From positions 372,001 through 436,000 of the forward strand of contig SCMY01000005.1 of NCBI GenBank assembly GCA_005502805.1: a stretch of 64,000 nt of DNA. The letters run 5' to 3'. Below are positions 8,444 to 17,333 of this stretch, in pieces (the first letter of the stretch is position 1; each line of letters opens with the position of its first letter). Source of the DNA: Rhizobiales bacterium 2SD. GTDB lineage: Bacteria; Pseudomonadota; Alphaproteobacteria; Rhizobiales; Beijerinckiaceae. A program made the position numbers and the translations under genes. The notes beneath the pieces were generated by a model that worked only from the letters and a program-made list of their open reading frames with translations, was not told the origin of the DNA and made no database searches.

Positions 8444-8788
8444 TCAGCAGCGAGACAGGAGCAAGAACAGAATTGTGGCAAATGCAAAGATGGCCAAGCT
8501 GCTGAGGCCGAGCCACCATTGGTGCTGTCGAACCACGGGCTCGTCGACTGGGTCGAACGATACCAATTGACAACCGGCCCCCAATTGATTGGCGCCAGCC
8601 ACGAACGAAATCCAAAAACTTGGATATCGGCGCGCGCAGCGCATGTGAGCCCGCTTTGCTAAAATTACGGACAGTACAAGCGTGGCTGAAAGGAAGCCGG
8701 CGCCAAGAAGACCAAAGAGGACATGGAGGGGCGTGGCCGCGCACATTGTGATACGATCGGCGACACGCGCTGATACGTAAAGTTTCAT
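8444..8788 (-). CDS. Hypothetical membrane protein, low-GC ORF
   Basis: A 114-residue frame with two strong hydrophobic segments at about residues 20-45 (LHVLFGLLGAGFLSATLVLS) and about 92-112 (GLSSLAIFAFATILFLLL). Between them are basic and polar residues including several Cys and Trp. GC content of this stretch is visibly lower than in flanking genes. No strong ribosome site is seen before the ATG. I do not recognise the family. An overlapping minus-strand frame of 183 codons (8310-8861) lacks protein-like composition, so I prefer this one. It may be accessory DNA carried with the adjacent toxin-antitoxin pair. Confidence 0.5.
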   Translation of the reverse strand: MKLYVSARVADRITMCAATPLHVLFGLLGAGFLSATLVLSVILAKRAHMRCARRYPSFWISFVAGANQLGAGCQLVSFDPVDEPVVRQHQWWLGLSSLAIFAFATILFLLLSRC

Positions 8789-8866
8789 TTCGTACCAAGG
8801 TGAAGGCGAGCTTTCGACGGCTTATGAGATATTGCCGATGCTGCGCCTCCTCGATCCACATGGCCT

Positions 8867-8896
8867 AAAAAAACCCGCCCCGTTTCCGGGGCGGGC
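8867..8896 (-). terminator. Rho-independent terminator of the DUF1236 gene
   Basis: On the minus strand a perfect 9-bp stem (CCCGCCCCG / CGGGGCGGG, loop of 4) is followed by seven T residues. It lies about 60 nt beyond the stop of the gene ending at 8958. Confidence 0.9.
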
Positions 8897-8957
8897 CTTG
8901 CGATCCGGATGGTCACTCAGGTCGTGATGACGCGAGCGTCCAGCGGACCTGCCTCGA

Positions 8958-9404
8958 TCATTCGATGATCTGGACCACGCGGCGGCTCTGCGGCTCGACC
9001 AGCACGGCGCGGTTGTTCACCACCGTATAGCGATAGCCGCTGGCGCGCTCGCCGAACTCGGCGGGCACCTCGCGATAGACCACGCCCTGCTGAGGCAGGA
9101 CGGTGCCGACCGCGACCGGCTCCGCATAGGTGTAGGACGGCACGCGCTGCTCGACCACATAGGTGCGGAAGCGCGGGGTGTTGTCGCCGATGATGCCACC
9201 GGTCACGCCGCCGACGACCGCGCCGCCAACGCCGCCGACCACCGCACCGACCGGGCCGCCGACGACCGCGCCGCCGACCGCACCCGCGGTCGCGCCGCCG
9301 ACGATGCCGCTGGCAGCGCCGCCCTGGGCGCCGTCAGGATTCTGGGCGAAGGCCGCGGCCGGAACAATGGCGAGGGCCGTAACAAGGGCAAGTTTCTTGA
9401 ACAT
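8958..9404 (-). CDS. DUF1236 domain protein with glycine-zipper region, exported
   Basis: 148 residues from ATG 9404, where GGAGAA lies just upstream. Residues 1-21 form a signal peptide (MFKKLALVTALAIVPAAAFA). Residues about 28-75 are a Gly/Ala/Val repeat of glycine-zipper type. The C-terminal region (YVVEQRVPSYTY, then GYRYTVVNNRAVLVEPQSRR) is the DUF1236 domain. It probably lies in the periplasm or is associated with the envelope. DUF1236 proteins are common in Hyphomicrobiales and have no assigned function. A strong terminator follows, so it seems to be a single-gene unit. Confidence 0.85.
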   Translation of the reverse strand: MFKKLALVTALAIVPAAAFAQNPDGAQGGAASGIVGGATAGAVGGAVVGGPVGAVVGGVGGAVVGGVTGGIIGDNTPRFRTYVVEQRVPSYTYAEPVAVGTVLPQQGVVYREVPAEFGERASGYRYTVVNNRAVLVEPQSRRVVQIIE

Positions 9405-9508
9405 GTCCGTTCTCCTTCCAGAGGGGAAACCTCGGTGAAAGAAACGGGAAAGCGTCGGGAACGGTTCCGCCGCGCTGGTCACGAGCTGTGTACGATCGTG
9501 AACGGCAG

Positions 9509-10054
9509 CTATGGATTCGGCTTTCTAATCAGCGGATTGGCGTCGATCACGAGCTCGATTCCAGCAACCCCAAAATCATGGACCTGCGTGCGCTCGGGCG
9601 CGCGGCCGGGGTTGTCGAACAGCTCGTTCACCGTCGCTTCCTCCGACAGGAACAGGAAGTCGGCATGGCTTCCGTGCTCCGGATAGGCGTCGATCGCGTG
9701 CCAGGTACCGCGGTGGAACAGCACGCCGTCGCCATCGAGCCGGAACGCACGGAGAGCCTCCGGCTTTGGTGGAGCTTCGGAGGGCTCGGCGACCACAATG
9801 ATCGCGGGCGAACCACCGAGCGGCTGGCGCGCCTCGGTGACGTGCAGGTGCCGCTCGATCAAGGCGACGACGAAGGGCCGCGCATGATAGCGCACGATTT
9901 GCAGCCGCGGCCGGCTTTCGCTGGCGAAGGGCTGGATCCAGATGTCGTAGCCCTCGCGGCCGGTGTCGCGCCCTCCAGCCGGCGACAGGACGTGGCCATA
10001 GGGAGCGAAGGCTTTGGCGGTGAGCGGGGAGACGGGCAGGACGACACGGCGCAT
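9509..10054 (-). CDS. allA: Ureidoglycolate lyase
   Basis: About 181 residues of the AllA cupin family, which splits ureidoglycolate into glyoxylate and urea late in purine/allantoin degradation. Matching segments include VLPVSPLTAKAFAPYGHVL at the N-terminus, the metal-site-like LIERHLHVTEARQPLGG and the FHRGTWHAID block. Starts at ATG 10054, ATG 10063 and GTG 10075 are all in frame and none has a clear ribosome site; 10054 fits the family N-terminus best. No other ureide genes are nearby, so the pathway partners must lie elsewhere. Confidence 0.87.
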   Translation of the reverse strand: MRRVVLPVSPLTAKAFAPYGHVLSPAGGRDTGREGYDIWIQPFASESRPRLQIVRYHARPFVVALIERHLHVTEARQPLGGSPAIIVVAEPSEAPPKPEALRAFRLDGDGVLFHRGTWHAIDAYPEHGSHADFLFLSEEATVNELFDNPGRAPERTQVHDFGVAGIELVIDANPLIRKPNP

Positions 10055-10080
10055 GCCAGGCATTCTAGATGGCACCGCAC

Positions 10081-10112
10081 AAAAGGAAACGGCGGGTCTT
10101 GCGACCCGCCGT
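10081..10112 (-). terminator. Probable terminator of the tct operon
   Basis: Perfect 10-bp stem ACGGCGGGTC / GACCCGCCGT with a 4-nt loop. On the minus strand it is followed by TTCCTTTT. It lies about 24 nt beyond the tctC stop. Confidence 0.75.
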
Positions 10113-10135
10113 TCATGGACGCCGGGCTCAGGCGC

Positions 10136-11107
10136 TTACTGCTTCGGCGCGGCCGACAGCACCGGCGAGAGCTTGTCCGCGTCACGCTTGATCAGCGCGG
10201 CGAAGCCAGCGGGCGTACGCTCTTCCTTGGTCGGCAGCACGGTGCCCAGATCGAGCAGGCGCTTCTTGACGGTCTCGTCGTTCAGCGCCTTGTCGAGCGC
10301 GTCGACCAGCTTATCGACGGCCTCCTTCGGCAGGCCCTTCGGAGCGGCGATGCCGTTCCACGCTTCGATCTGGTACTCCGGCAGCCCAGCTTCCTTGGTG
10401 GTCGGCACGTCCGGCAAAGCGGGTGAGCGTTCGGCCGAAGCGACCGCATAGGCCTTGATCGTGCCGGCCTTGATCTGCTCGGCGACGCTGACGATCTGGT
10501 CGCACATGAAGTCGACCTGGCCGGAGACAAGGTCGTTCAGCGCCGGGCCGGTGCCGCGATAGGCGACCGAGTTCAGCTTCGGCACGCCGAGCTGGCCCTT
10601 GAGCAGAGTGCAGGTCGTCCACGACACAGAGCCGACGCCGGCATGGGCCTCGTTCACCTTGTCGGAGTTCGCCTTCACATAGGTGACGAACTCCTTCAGG
10701 TCCTTCGGCGCGAACGCCTTCTTGGCGACGATCAGGATCGGCGTGCCGCCGGCAAGGCCGATCGTCTGCATGCCGTTGATCGGGTCGTATTTCAGGCCGG
10801 GATAGGTCGCCGGCGCCGCCGAGAAGGTGCCCAGATGTCCCATCGCGATGGTGTAGCCATCCGGCGCCGCGGTTACCGCGCGGGTGATGCCGGTGGTGCC
10901 ACCGGCGCCGGCGACGTTCTCGACCACGATCTGCTGGCCGAGCGTCTTCGACATGTTCTCGCTGACGATGCGGGCGATGATGTCGGTCGGGCCGCCGGCG
11001 GCGAAGGGCACGATCATGGTGATCGGCCGCTCCGGGTATTTGGACTGGGCCTGAGCCGGCAGCGCGAGTGCGACCGCCGCGGCGAGACCGAGAACAAGCT
11101 TCTTCAT
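10136..11107 (-). CDS. Tripartite tricarboxylate transporter substrate-binding protein (TctC/Bug family)
   Basis: 323 residues from ATG 11107, preceded by GGGAGGAT. Signal peptide MKKLVLGLAAAVALALPAQAQ is followed by the family pattern YPERPITMIVPFAAGGPTDI and GYTIAMGH. The protein binds a carboxylate in the periplasm and hands it to the TctAB membrane pair. It is the last gene of the minus-strand lysR-tctB-tctA-tctC unit and is followed by a terminator. Its ligand cannot be read from sequence; the Bug family binds citrate, aspartate, glutamate, aromatic acids and others. Confidence 0.93.
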   Translation of the reverse strand: MKKLVLGLAAAVALALPAQAQSKYPERPITMIVPFAAGGPTDIIARIVSENMSKTLGQQIVVENVAGAGGTTGITRAVTAAPDGYTIAMGHLGTFSAAPATYPGLKYDPINGMQTIGLAGGTPILIVAKKAFAPKDLKEFVTYVKANSDKVNEAHAGVGSVSWTTCTLLKGQLGVPKLNSVAYRGTGPALNDLVSGQVDFMCDQIVSVAEQIKAGTIKAYAVASAERSPALPDVPTTKEAGLPEYQIEAWNGIAAPKGLPKEAVDKLVDALDKALNDETVKKRLLDLGTVLPTKEERTPAGFAALIKRDADKLSPVLSAAPKQ

Positions 11108-11168
11108 CGGTAATCCTCCCTGACGCAATAATCTGAAGATGGGGAAACGGGGTCGAGTGACAACCCCG

Positions 11169-12671
11169 TCATTCGGTGAAGACCTCGTCGCGCTTCTTCG
11201 ACATCGACGGCAGCAAGGCGATGACGAGGATGGCGACGGCGACCAGCAGCAGGCCGGCCGAGATCGGCCGCTCGATGAAGGTCATGAACGAGCCGCGCGA
11301 GATGATCAGCGCCTGACGCAGCTTCTCTTCCATCAGCTTGCCGAGCACGAAGCCGAGCAGCATCGGCGCCGGCTCGAAGCCGAGCTTGATCAGGAGATAG
11401 CCGAACAGGCCGAACAGCGCGGTGAAGGCGACGTCGACGGGCTGGTTGTTCACCGAGTAGATGCCGATCGAGCAGAAGATCAGGATCGCCGGGAACATCA
11501 GCCGGTAGGGCACTTGCAGCAGCTTCACCCAGACGCCGACCAGCGGCAGGTTGATGATCAGCAGCATCAGGTTGCCGATCCACATCGAGGCGATCATGCC
11601 CCAGAACAGGTCGGGGTTCTTGGTCATGACCTGCGGGCCGGGGATGATGCCGTGGATGGTCATCGCGCCGACCATCAGCGCCATCACCGCATTCGGCGGG
11701 ATGCCGAGGGTGAGCAGCGGGATGAAGGCGGTCTGCGCACCGGCATTATTGGCCGATTCCGGCCCCGCCACGCCTTCGATCGCGCCCTTGCCGAAGCGCG
11801 AGGGATCCTTGGCGATCTTCTTCTCCAGCGTGTAGCTGGCGAAGGGGCCGAGCACCGCGCCGTTGCCGGGCAGGATGCCGAGCGTTCCGCCGATCAGCGT
11901 GCCGCGCAGGCATGGCGCCGCCGACTGCTTGAGATCGTTCCAGTCCGGCAGCAGGCGGCCGATCTTCGACTTGACGACATCGCGTGCTTCCGGGTTCTCC
12001 AGGTTGCGCAGCACCTCGGCGAAACCGAACACGCCCATCGCCAGCACGGCGAAGTCGATGCCGTCCGAGAGCGGCGGGAAGCCGAAGGTCATGCGCTCCT
12101 GGCCGGTCTCGAGGTCGGTGCCGACGGTGGAGAGCAGCAGGCCCAGCATGATCATGCAGAAGGCCTTGAGGATCGAGCCGCGCGCCAGCACGACCGCGAA
12201 GCACAGGCCCATCACCATCAGCGAGAAGTATTCGGCCGGGCCGAACAGCAAAGCGAGCCGGGTCAGCGGCGCGCCGAGTGCGGCGATGATCAGGGTCGCG
12301 GCGCAGCCGGCAACGAAGGAGCCGATCGCGGCGGTGCCGAGTGCGACGCCGGCGCGGCCCTGCTTGGCCATCTGATGGCCGTCGAGCGTGGTGACGACAG
12401 CGGTCGCTTCCCCGGGGATGTTGACCAGGATCGCCGTGGTCGAGCCGCCGTACTGCGCGCCATAGTAGATGCCGGCGAGCATGATCAGCGCGCCGACCGG
12501 ATCGAGCCCGAAGGTGATCGGCAGCAGCATGGCGATGGTGGCGACGGGGCCGACGCCGGGCAGCACGCCGATCAGCGTGCCGACCAGGCAGCCGACGAAG
12601 CAGAGCGCGACGTTCTTCAGCGTCAGCGCGACGCCGAAGCCCAGCGAGAGATGGGCGAGCATTTCACTCAT
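11169..12671 (-). CDS. tctA: Tripartite tricarboxylate transporter large permease (TctA)
   Basis: 500 residues with about 10-12 hydrophobic helices. Family signatures include VGTLIGVLPGVGPVATIAML, the GIYYGAQYGGSTTAILVNIPGE segment (residues about 68-89, key residues YGG, ST and NIPGE) and a second GTLGILPGNGAVLGPF re-entrant motif. It forms the translocation channel with TctB. Only 3 nt separate it from tctB. The carboxylate carried is unknown. Confidence 0.94.
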   Translation of the reverse strand: MSEMLAHLSLGFGVALTLKNVALCFVGCLVGTLIGVLPGVGPVATIAMLLPITFGLDPVGALIMLAGIYYGAQYGGSTTAILVNIPGEATAVVTTLDGHQMAKQGRAGVALGTAAIGSFVAGCAATLIIAALGAPLTRLALLFGPAEYFSLMVMGLCFAVVLARGSILKAFCMIMLGLLLSTVGTDLETGQERMTFGFPPLSDGIDFAVLAMGVFGFAEVLRNLENPEARDVVKSKIGRLLPDWNDLKQSAAPCLRGTLIGGTLGILPGNGAVLGPFASYTLEKKIAKDPSRFGKGAIEGVAGPESANNAGAQTAFIPLLTLGIPPNAVMALMVGAMTIHGIIPGPQVMTKNPDLFWGMIASMWIGNLMLLIINLPLVGVWVKLLQVPYRLMFPAILIFCSIGIYSVNNQPVDVAFTALFGLFGYLLIKLGFEPAPMLLGFVLGKLMEEKLRQALIISRGSFMTFIERPISAGLLLVAVAILVIALLPSMSKKRDEVFTE

Positions 12672-12674
12672 GGC

Positions 12675-13193
12675 TCAGATTCCCAGCAGCCAGGGCGCCA
12701 GCGGGATCGGCAGACCCAGCGCGTATTTGAACAGGAGTGCGCAGCCGATGGTCATGGCGGCGGCGAAGATCAGAAGTTCCTTGATCTTCACATCGGTCGC
12801 GGCGAGGCCGGAGATGATCACGACGAGCGGGCCGGAAACCAGCATGCCGAGCTGCGGCACCTTGAGCGGGCCGATCTCGAAGCCGCGGATCGTCAGGCCG
12901 AAGACGACGGCTGCGCCGAGCACGAAGATGACGCCGCGCCAGGACCAGCCGGACAGCTTCTCGCCATTGTAGCGCAGCGAGTTGAAGGCGAGCAGCGCGC
13001 CGAGGCCGGCGCAGATCACCGCGAAGGCCTTGGGCAGCATGCCGGGGCCGATCTGACGCAGCGTCCCTGTCGAAAGATCACGCGACAGGAATAGCGCCAG
13101 ACCTGCTAGCGCGATCATGAACAACCCCGCGGCCAGATCCTGTGTCGAGCGGACGCGCCAACCCTGCGCGGCCTCGATCTTGTTGAGACTCAT
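12675..13193 (-). CDS. tctB: Tripartite tricarboxylate transporter small subunit (TctB)
   Basis: 172 residues with four predicted membrane helices, the TctB layout: LAAGLFMIALAGLALFLS, then MLPKAFAVICAGLGALLAF, GVIFVLGAAVVFGL, and the C-terminal LIFAAAMTIGCALLFKYAL. ATG 13193 is chosen over an adjacent upstream TTG because GGAGG lies about 6 nt before it. Its start overlaps the stop of the upstream lysR gene by one base, so the regulator and transporter genes are probably translated from one transcript. Confidence 0.9.
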   Translation of the reverse strand: MSLNKIEAAQGWRVRSTQDLAAGLFMIALAGLALFLSRDLSTGTLRQIGPGMLPKAFAVICAGLGALLAFNSLRYNGEKLSGWSWRGVIFVLGAAVVFGLTIRGFEIGPLKVPQLGMLVSGPLVVIISGLAATDVKIKELLIFAAAMTIGCALLFKYALGLPIPLAPWLLGI

Positions 13194-14182
13194 CAATGTC
13201 CTCCGGCTCGGGTGGTTGCTGTGCGCGCAGCAGATTTCCTGCCACGCCCGGTTACGCTGAACGGCAGGACGTTGCCGTCGTCGATCAGGGTCACGCTCTC
13301 GCGCAGGATGGCGAGGAAATCGTCGCGCGCGGCGAGTTTCTGATGTGGCCGCCAGGCGACGCCGACGAGGGCTCCGGCTGGCGGCGGGTCGAGCAGCGCG
13401 CCGCGCAGCCGCCGCATGGTCACGCCCGGGAAGCTCAGCCGCGAGACCCAGTCCGGCGCCAGCGCCATGCCGAGGCCGGCGGCAACGGCGGACATCATCG
13501 CCGGCTTCTCGGTCGCCTCGATGGTGACGTTGGGGACGGCGCCGACGCTCTCGAAATAGGCCATGACGAGGTCGTAGGCGAAGGGGCGGATCCGCTTCGA
13601 GGGCACGACGAAGGGCTCACCGACCAGGTCTTGCATGGTCAGATATTCACGCGCCGCGAGCGGGTGGCTTTCGCTCAGCACCACGATCGGCCGCTCGACG
13701 CGCAGGATCTCGAAGGCGCAGTCGGTCGGCTTGCGTGGCGGACGCAGCAGAGCGAGGTCGAGTTTGCCGGCCTCCAGCATCTGAACCAGCGGCGCCGTCA
13801 TCGCCTCGACGAACTTGATCTCGATGCCGGGATGGCGCGAGCGGAACGTGACGAGGGCCTCCGGCACAAAACTCGACGAGGCCGCGTCGATCGCGCCGAC
13901 CCGCAGGACTTTGCTGGATGCCAGCGACGCCTCGCGCACCGAGCGGGAGGCCCGCTCCATCCGGACCAGGATCGCCTTGGCCTCTTCCAGCATGATCAGC
14001 CCGGCGCGCGTCAATGCGACCTGCCGCGTGGTGCGCGTCAGCAGGCTGACGCCGAGCTCATCCTCGAGCGCGCTGATCTGGCGTGAAAGGGCCGGTGGTG
14101 CGAGGCCGAGCCGCTCGGCCGCCCGGCCGAAGTGCAGCTCTTCCGCCACCGCGATGAAACATCGCAGCTGCCGCAGGTCCAT
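13193..14182 (-). CDS. LysR-family regulator, first gene of the tct operon
   Basis: 329 residues. The N-terminal winged helix-turn-helix is typical (MDLRQLRCFIAVAEELHFGRAAERLGLA..., with the motif PALSRQISALEDELGVSLLTR), followed by a LysR substrate-binding domain (LRVGAID, then RHPGIEIKFVEA). The last 25 residues are basic and may be disordered. Most LysR genes are divergent from their targets; this one runs in the same direction, with its stop in tctB's start codon. It probably controls the tct genes and itself in response to the transported carboxylate, which is an inference from context. Confidence 0.92.
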   Translation of the reverse strand: MDLRQLRCFIAVAEELHFGRAAERLGLAPPALSRQISALEDELGVSLLTRTTRQVALTRAGLIMLEEAKAILVRMERASRSVREASLASSKVLRVGAIDAASSSFVPEALVTFRSRHPGIEIKFVEAMTAPLVQMLEAGKLDLALLRPPRKPTDCAFEILRVERPIVVLSESHPLAAREYLTMQDLVGEPFVVPSKRIRPFAYDLVMAYFESVGAVPNVTIEATEKPAMMSAVAAGLGMALAPDWVSRLSFPGVTMRRLRGALLDPPPAGALVGVAWRPHQKLAARDDFLAILRESVTLIDDGNVLPFSVTGRGRKSAARTATTRAGGH

Positions 14183-14415
14183 GGTTGTCGCGCTCCCCTC
14201 TGGCGTATCGCTTTTTGTGATATCTACCAGTTGTTTCGGTTATGCCCTTTAGCGCCTATCGCCAGTTTTGCGACCCTAGAGCAATTCATAATTTATTGGC
14301 AACAAAGCCCGTCGCCATGAGAGCGGCGTCCACAGGTGGAACGCCGCTCCGGCCGAACCGCAGGATCGTAATGAATTGATTCTTCAGAAGGTTGTGAGCG
14401 CCCGGCCGAGCCCGG

Positions 14416-15357
14416 TCAAGCCGTTGGAGCGTCAGCCCGCCTGGTGCTCCACAGTCCGGCGACGCGTCCGTCGATCAGGGCCAGACCGACGAAGATCGCG
14501 GCCATGCCGGCGAAATGGCGCGGGAGCAGCTCTTCGCCGAGCAGGCCGGAGCCGAGGAGGATGGCGCTGACCGGGATCAGGAAGGTGACGAGCATGACAT
14601 TGCTCGGGCCGGCGGTGCGCATGATCCGGAAGAAGATGATGTAGGCCAATGCCGTCGAGATCAGTGCCAGGCCGATCGCGGCGAGGATCGCCTGTTGCGA
14701 GGGGACCGGCAGCGTCCAGGGCGGATGCAGGAAAAAGACGATCGGAACGATCATGATGGTCGAGGCAGTGAGCTGGCCCGTCGCGGCGACGAGCGGTGGC
14801 AGGCCGCGGAAGCGCCGGCCGAACAGGCCGGAGAAGGCGTAGGAGACCGCGGCAAGAACGCAGGCGAGCTGCGCCGCGAGATTGGAGCCGAGGCCGCTGA
14901 GCGCATCGGGACCCATCAGGATGCCGACGCCGATGAGACCGGCAAGCACGCCGCCGAGCTTCAGCCCGGTTGCCTTCTCGTTGCCGAAGCAGTGCATCAC
15001 CAGCACGGCGAAGATCGGTGTCGTCGCGTTCAGGATCGAGGCGAGGCCGCTGGCGATCTGTTGCTGGCCCCAGAGGAACAGGCTGAACGGGATCAGATTG
15101 TTGAGGATGCCCATGCCGAAGAAGGCGAGCCAGATGCTGCGTCCGACCGCCATGGATTGACCGGTGATCCGCACCACCAGCAGCAGCGCCAGCGCCGCCA
15201 GCCCGACCCGCACCTGCACGACCGCGAAGGGCGGCCACTCCGCCACTGTGAGCTTGTTGAAGAAGAACGAGCCGCCCCACAGGATCGAGAGGGCGACGAG
15301 CAGGAGCCACTCGGTCGGGCCCATGCGCAGCGAGGGGGCGGAGGTCGGCTGTGTCAT
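14416..15357 (-). CDS. DMT-superfamily exporter (EamA family)
   Basis: 313 residues with ten predicted helices arranged as two EamA repeats. The first repeat begins LLLVALSILWGGSFFFNKL; the second begins near LAAQLACVLAAVSYAFSGLF and ends with the conserved LLGSGLLGEEL segment. ATG 15357 is preferred over ATG 15387, which has AGG too close. Members export amino acids, metabolites or drugs; the substrate cannot be stated. The 233-bp spacer to lysR holds no recognisable element besides the lysR leader. Confidence 0.88.
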   Translation of the reverse strand: MTQPTSAPSLRMGPTEWLLLVALSILWGGSFFFNKLTVAEWPPFAVVQVRVGLAALALLLVVRITGQSMAVGRSIWLAFFGMGILNNLIPFSLFLWGQQQIASGLASILNATTPIFAVLVMHCFGNEKATGLKLGGVLAGLIGVGILMGPDALSGLGSNLAAQLACVLAAVSYAFSGLFGRRFRGLPPLVAATGQLTASTIMIVPIVFFLHPPWTLPVPSQQAILAAIGLALISTALAYIIFFRIMRTAGPSNVMLVTFLIPVSAILLGSGLLGEELLPRHFAGMAAIFVGLALIDGRVAGLWSTRRADAPTA

Positions 15358-15444
15358 GGCGCAATCTGTCCTCGCAGGATGGGTCATCCTGCGTCAGTAG
15401 GTAGCCGGGCCGGGCCCGGCCACCCGATTCCCGTGAGGCCGACC

Positions 15445-16107
15445 TCAGGCCGGCTCGGCCTCGCGCGCGGCCCACATCGCCTTGAAGCCGGGGCGCTGGT
15501 GCAGCTTGTCGAGCCAGGCCTTGACGTTCGGCGCGGCGTCGAAGAGCTGCGTCGCCGGCTTGGCATAGCGGATGACCTCGGCGGTGTTGATGTCGGCGAC
15601 GGTGAAGCGCCCACCCATGACATAGCCGCCACCGTCAGCCAGCGCCTTGTCGAGCACGGCGAACGGCGCAGCCAGCGCCTCGAGCGCCTTGCTGACGATG
15701 GCGGGATCGCGCTTCTCCGGCGGATAGGCGGCGAGATGGTAGGTCAGGTTGAGGGCGTTGGTCTCGCACTCGGTCGCGGCCCAGAGCGCCCACATTGCGG
15801 CGAGGCCTTCCTCCTGCACGTCCTTCGGCGCGACCGGCCCGCCATGCTTGCGCGCGAGGTAGAGATTGATCGCCAGCGATTCGTGCATGACGAAGCCGTC
15901 GTCGTCGATCGAGGGCACATGGCCATTCGGATTGACCGCCATGAACTCGGCGCTGCGGGTATGGATCGGCGCGCCCGGAGCGTTGGGGTCAGGCACGCGA
16001 TAGACCTGGATCACCGGCACATGCTTGAAGGAGAGGCCGAGCTCGTTGGCGAGCCAGACATTGCGCGTCGCGCGCGAGCGGTAGCAGCCATAGATGGTCA
16101 AGGACAT
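15445..16107 (-). CDS. Glutathione S-transferase family protein
   Basis: 220 residues. The N-terminal thioredoxin-like domain begins MSLTIYGCYRSRATRNVWLANELGL..., with the glutathione-site segment NPNGHVPSIDDDGFVMHESLAIN (key residues VPSI and ESLAI). The C-terminal helical domain carries the N-capping motif GGRFTVADINTAEVIRYA. It probably conjugates or reduces small electrophiles in the cytosol. It lies between an EamA exporter and an acyl-CoA dehydrogenase on the same strand with 68-87 nt gaps, and no functional link is evident. Confidence 0.92.
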   Translation of the reverse strand: MSLTIYGCYRSRATRNVWLANELGLSFKHVPVIQVYRVPDPNAPGAPIHTRSAEFMAVNPNGHVPSIDDDGFVMHESLAINLYLARKHGGPVAPKDVQEEGLAAMWALWAATECETNALNLTYHLAAYPPEKRDPAIVSKALEALAAPFAVLDKALADGGGYVMGGRFTVADINTAEVIRYAKPATQLFDAAPNVKAWLDKLHQRPGFKAMWAAREAEPA

Positions 16108-16175
16108 GAGCAGGATTCCGGCGAGCGGGAAGGGGCTCCGAATCCGGGGACCCGAAGAAGAAAATTCTACGAAGT

Positions 16176-17333
16176 TCAGCCCAGCTGGCGCAAGGTCTCG
16201 CGCGCGATGATCAGGCGCTGGATCTCGGACGTGCCCTCATAGATCCGGGTGATGCGGGCGTCGCGCGCATAGCGTTCGACCGGGAAGTCGCGGCAATAGC
16301 CGGCGCCGCCATGGATCTGGATCGCCGTATCGGTGCAGCGATGCGCCGCCTCCGAGGCGAAGAGCTTGGCCATCGAGGCTTCCTTGGCGAAGGGCTCGCC
16401 GCGATCCTTCTTCGCGGCGGCGTCGAGGATCAGGAGGCGTGCCGCATGCAGGTCGAGCTCACGATCGGCGATCATCCACTGCAGGCCCTGGAAGTCGGAG
16501 ATCGCCTGGCCGAACTGCTTGCGCTCGCGGGCATAGGACTTGGCTGCGTCCATCGCGGCACGGGCGATGCCGAGCGAGACGGACGCGACGCCGATGCGCC
16601 CGCCCGCGAGCTCTCCGACCGCGACGCGGAAACCGTCATTCTCCTTGCCCATCAGATTGGCGGCCGGGACGCGTGCACCGTCGAAATGGATGGTGTTCGT
16701 CGCCGAGCCGGTCTGGCCCATCTTCTTCTCGGCCTTGCCGACGCTGACGCCGGGCGTATCGGCCGGCACCAGGAAGACCGAGATGCCCTTGCCCTTGGGG
16801 ACATCGGGATTGGTCACGCCCCAGACGACGAAGAGCCCGGCATATTCGCCGGAGGTGATGAAGATCTTCTGGCCGTCGAGCACGTAGGCATCGCCGTCGC
16901 GCTTCGCGCGCAGCTTCATGCCGGCGGGGTCGGAGCCTGCCCCGGCCTCGGTCAGGCAGAAGGCGCCGGCCGGATAGGTTCCGTCGGCGAGCTTCGGCAG
17001 GTGGTCCGCCTGCTGCCGGGACGTGCCGACCGCCTGGATGACCTCGCCGACCATGTTGGTGACGGAGGTGGTGACCGCCGTCGAGGCGCAGGCGGCCGCC
17101 AGCTCTTCCAAGGCGAGCGCGAAGGCGACAGTGCCGGCTTCGGTCCCACCGAACCCCGCTTGGATGTTGAGCGCCATGAAGCCGTTTTCGGCGAGCAGCT
17201 TCAGATTGGCGAGGAACTCTGGCCGGCCTTCGCCGCGGTCGAGTCGTTCGGCCAGCGGCGCCAACCGCTCCGTCGCGAGCTTGCGGGCGCTCTCGCGGAT
17301 CAGCTCTTCCTCCTCGGTCAGGGCGTAATGCAT
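16176..17333 (-). CDS. Acyl-CoA dehydrogenase
   Basis: 385 residues, the full length of the family. FAD-dependent alpha,beta-dehydrogenation of an acyl-CoA. Signatures are FCLTEAGAGSDPAGMK and KIFITSGEYAGLFVV in the middle domain, RKQFGQAISDFQGLQWMIAD in the C-terminal domain, QIHGGAGYCRDFPVERYARDA, and the catalytic-base loop YEGTSEIQRLI with Glu366. The overall pattern resembles short-chain and branched-chain acyl-CoA dehydrogenases. No partner beta-oxidation genes are adjacent, so the substrate is open. Confidence 0.94.
   Translation of the reverse strand: MHYALTEEEELIRESARKLATERLAPLAERLDRGEGRPEFLANLKLLAENGFMALNIQAGFGGTEAGTVAFALALEELAAACASTAVTTSVTNMVGEVIQAVGTSRQQADHLPKLADGTYPAGAFCLTEAGAGSDPAGMKLRAKRDGDAYVLDGQKIFITSGEYAGLFVVWGVTNPDVPKGKGISVFLVPADTPGVSVGKAEKKMGQTGSATNTIHFDGARVPAANLMGKENDGFRVAVGELAGGRIGVASVSLGIARAAMDAAKSYARERKQFGQAISDFQGLQWMIADRELDLHAARLLILDAAAKKDRGEPFAKEASMAKLFASEAAHRCTDTAIQIHGGAGYCRDFPVERYARDARITRIYEGTSEIQRLIIARETLRQLG

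Noticed and set aside
8310-8861. 183-codon minus-strand frame overlapping the low-GC ORF
   Set aside because: Its translation has no coherent hydrophobic or domain pattern and it overlaps the RES gene end. The 114-residue frame is more protein-like.
11139-13094. 651-codon plus-strand frame across tctA and tctB
   Set aside because: It is a charged, repetitive Asp/Glu/Arg/Gln/His translation typical of the antisense of membrane proteins. tctA and tctB are clearly coded on the other strand.
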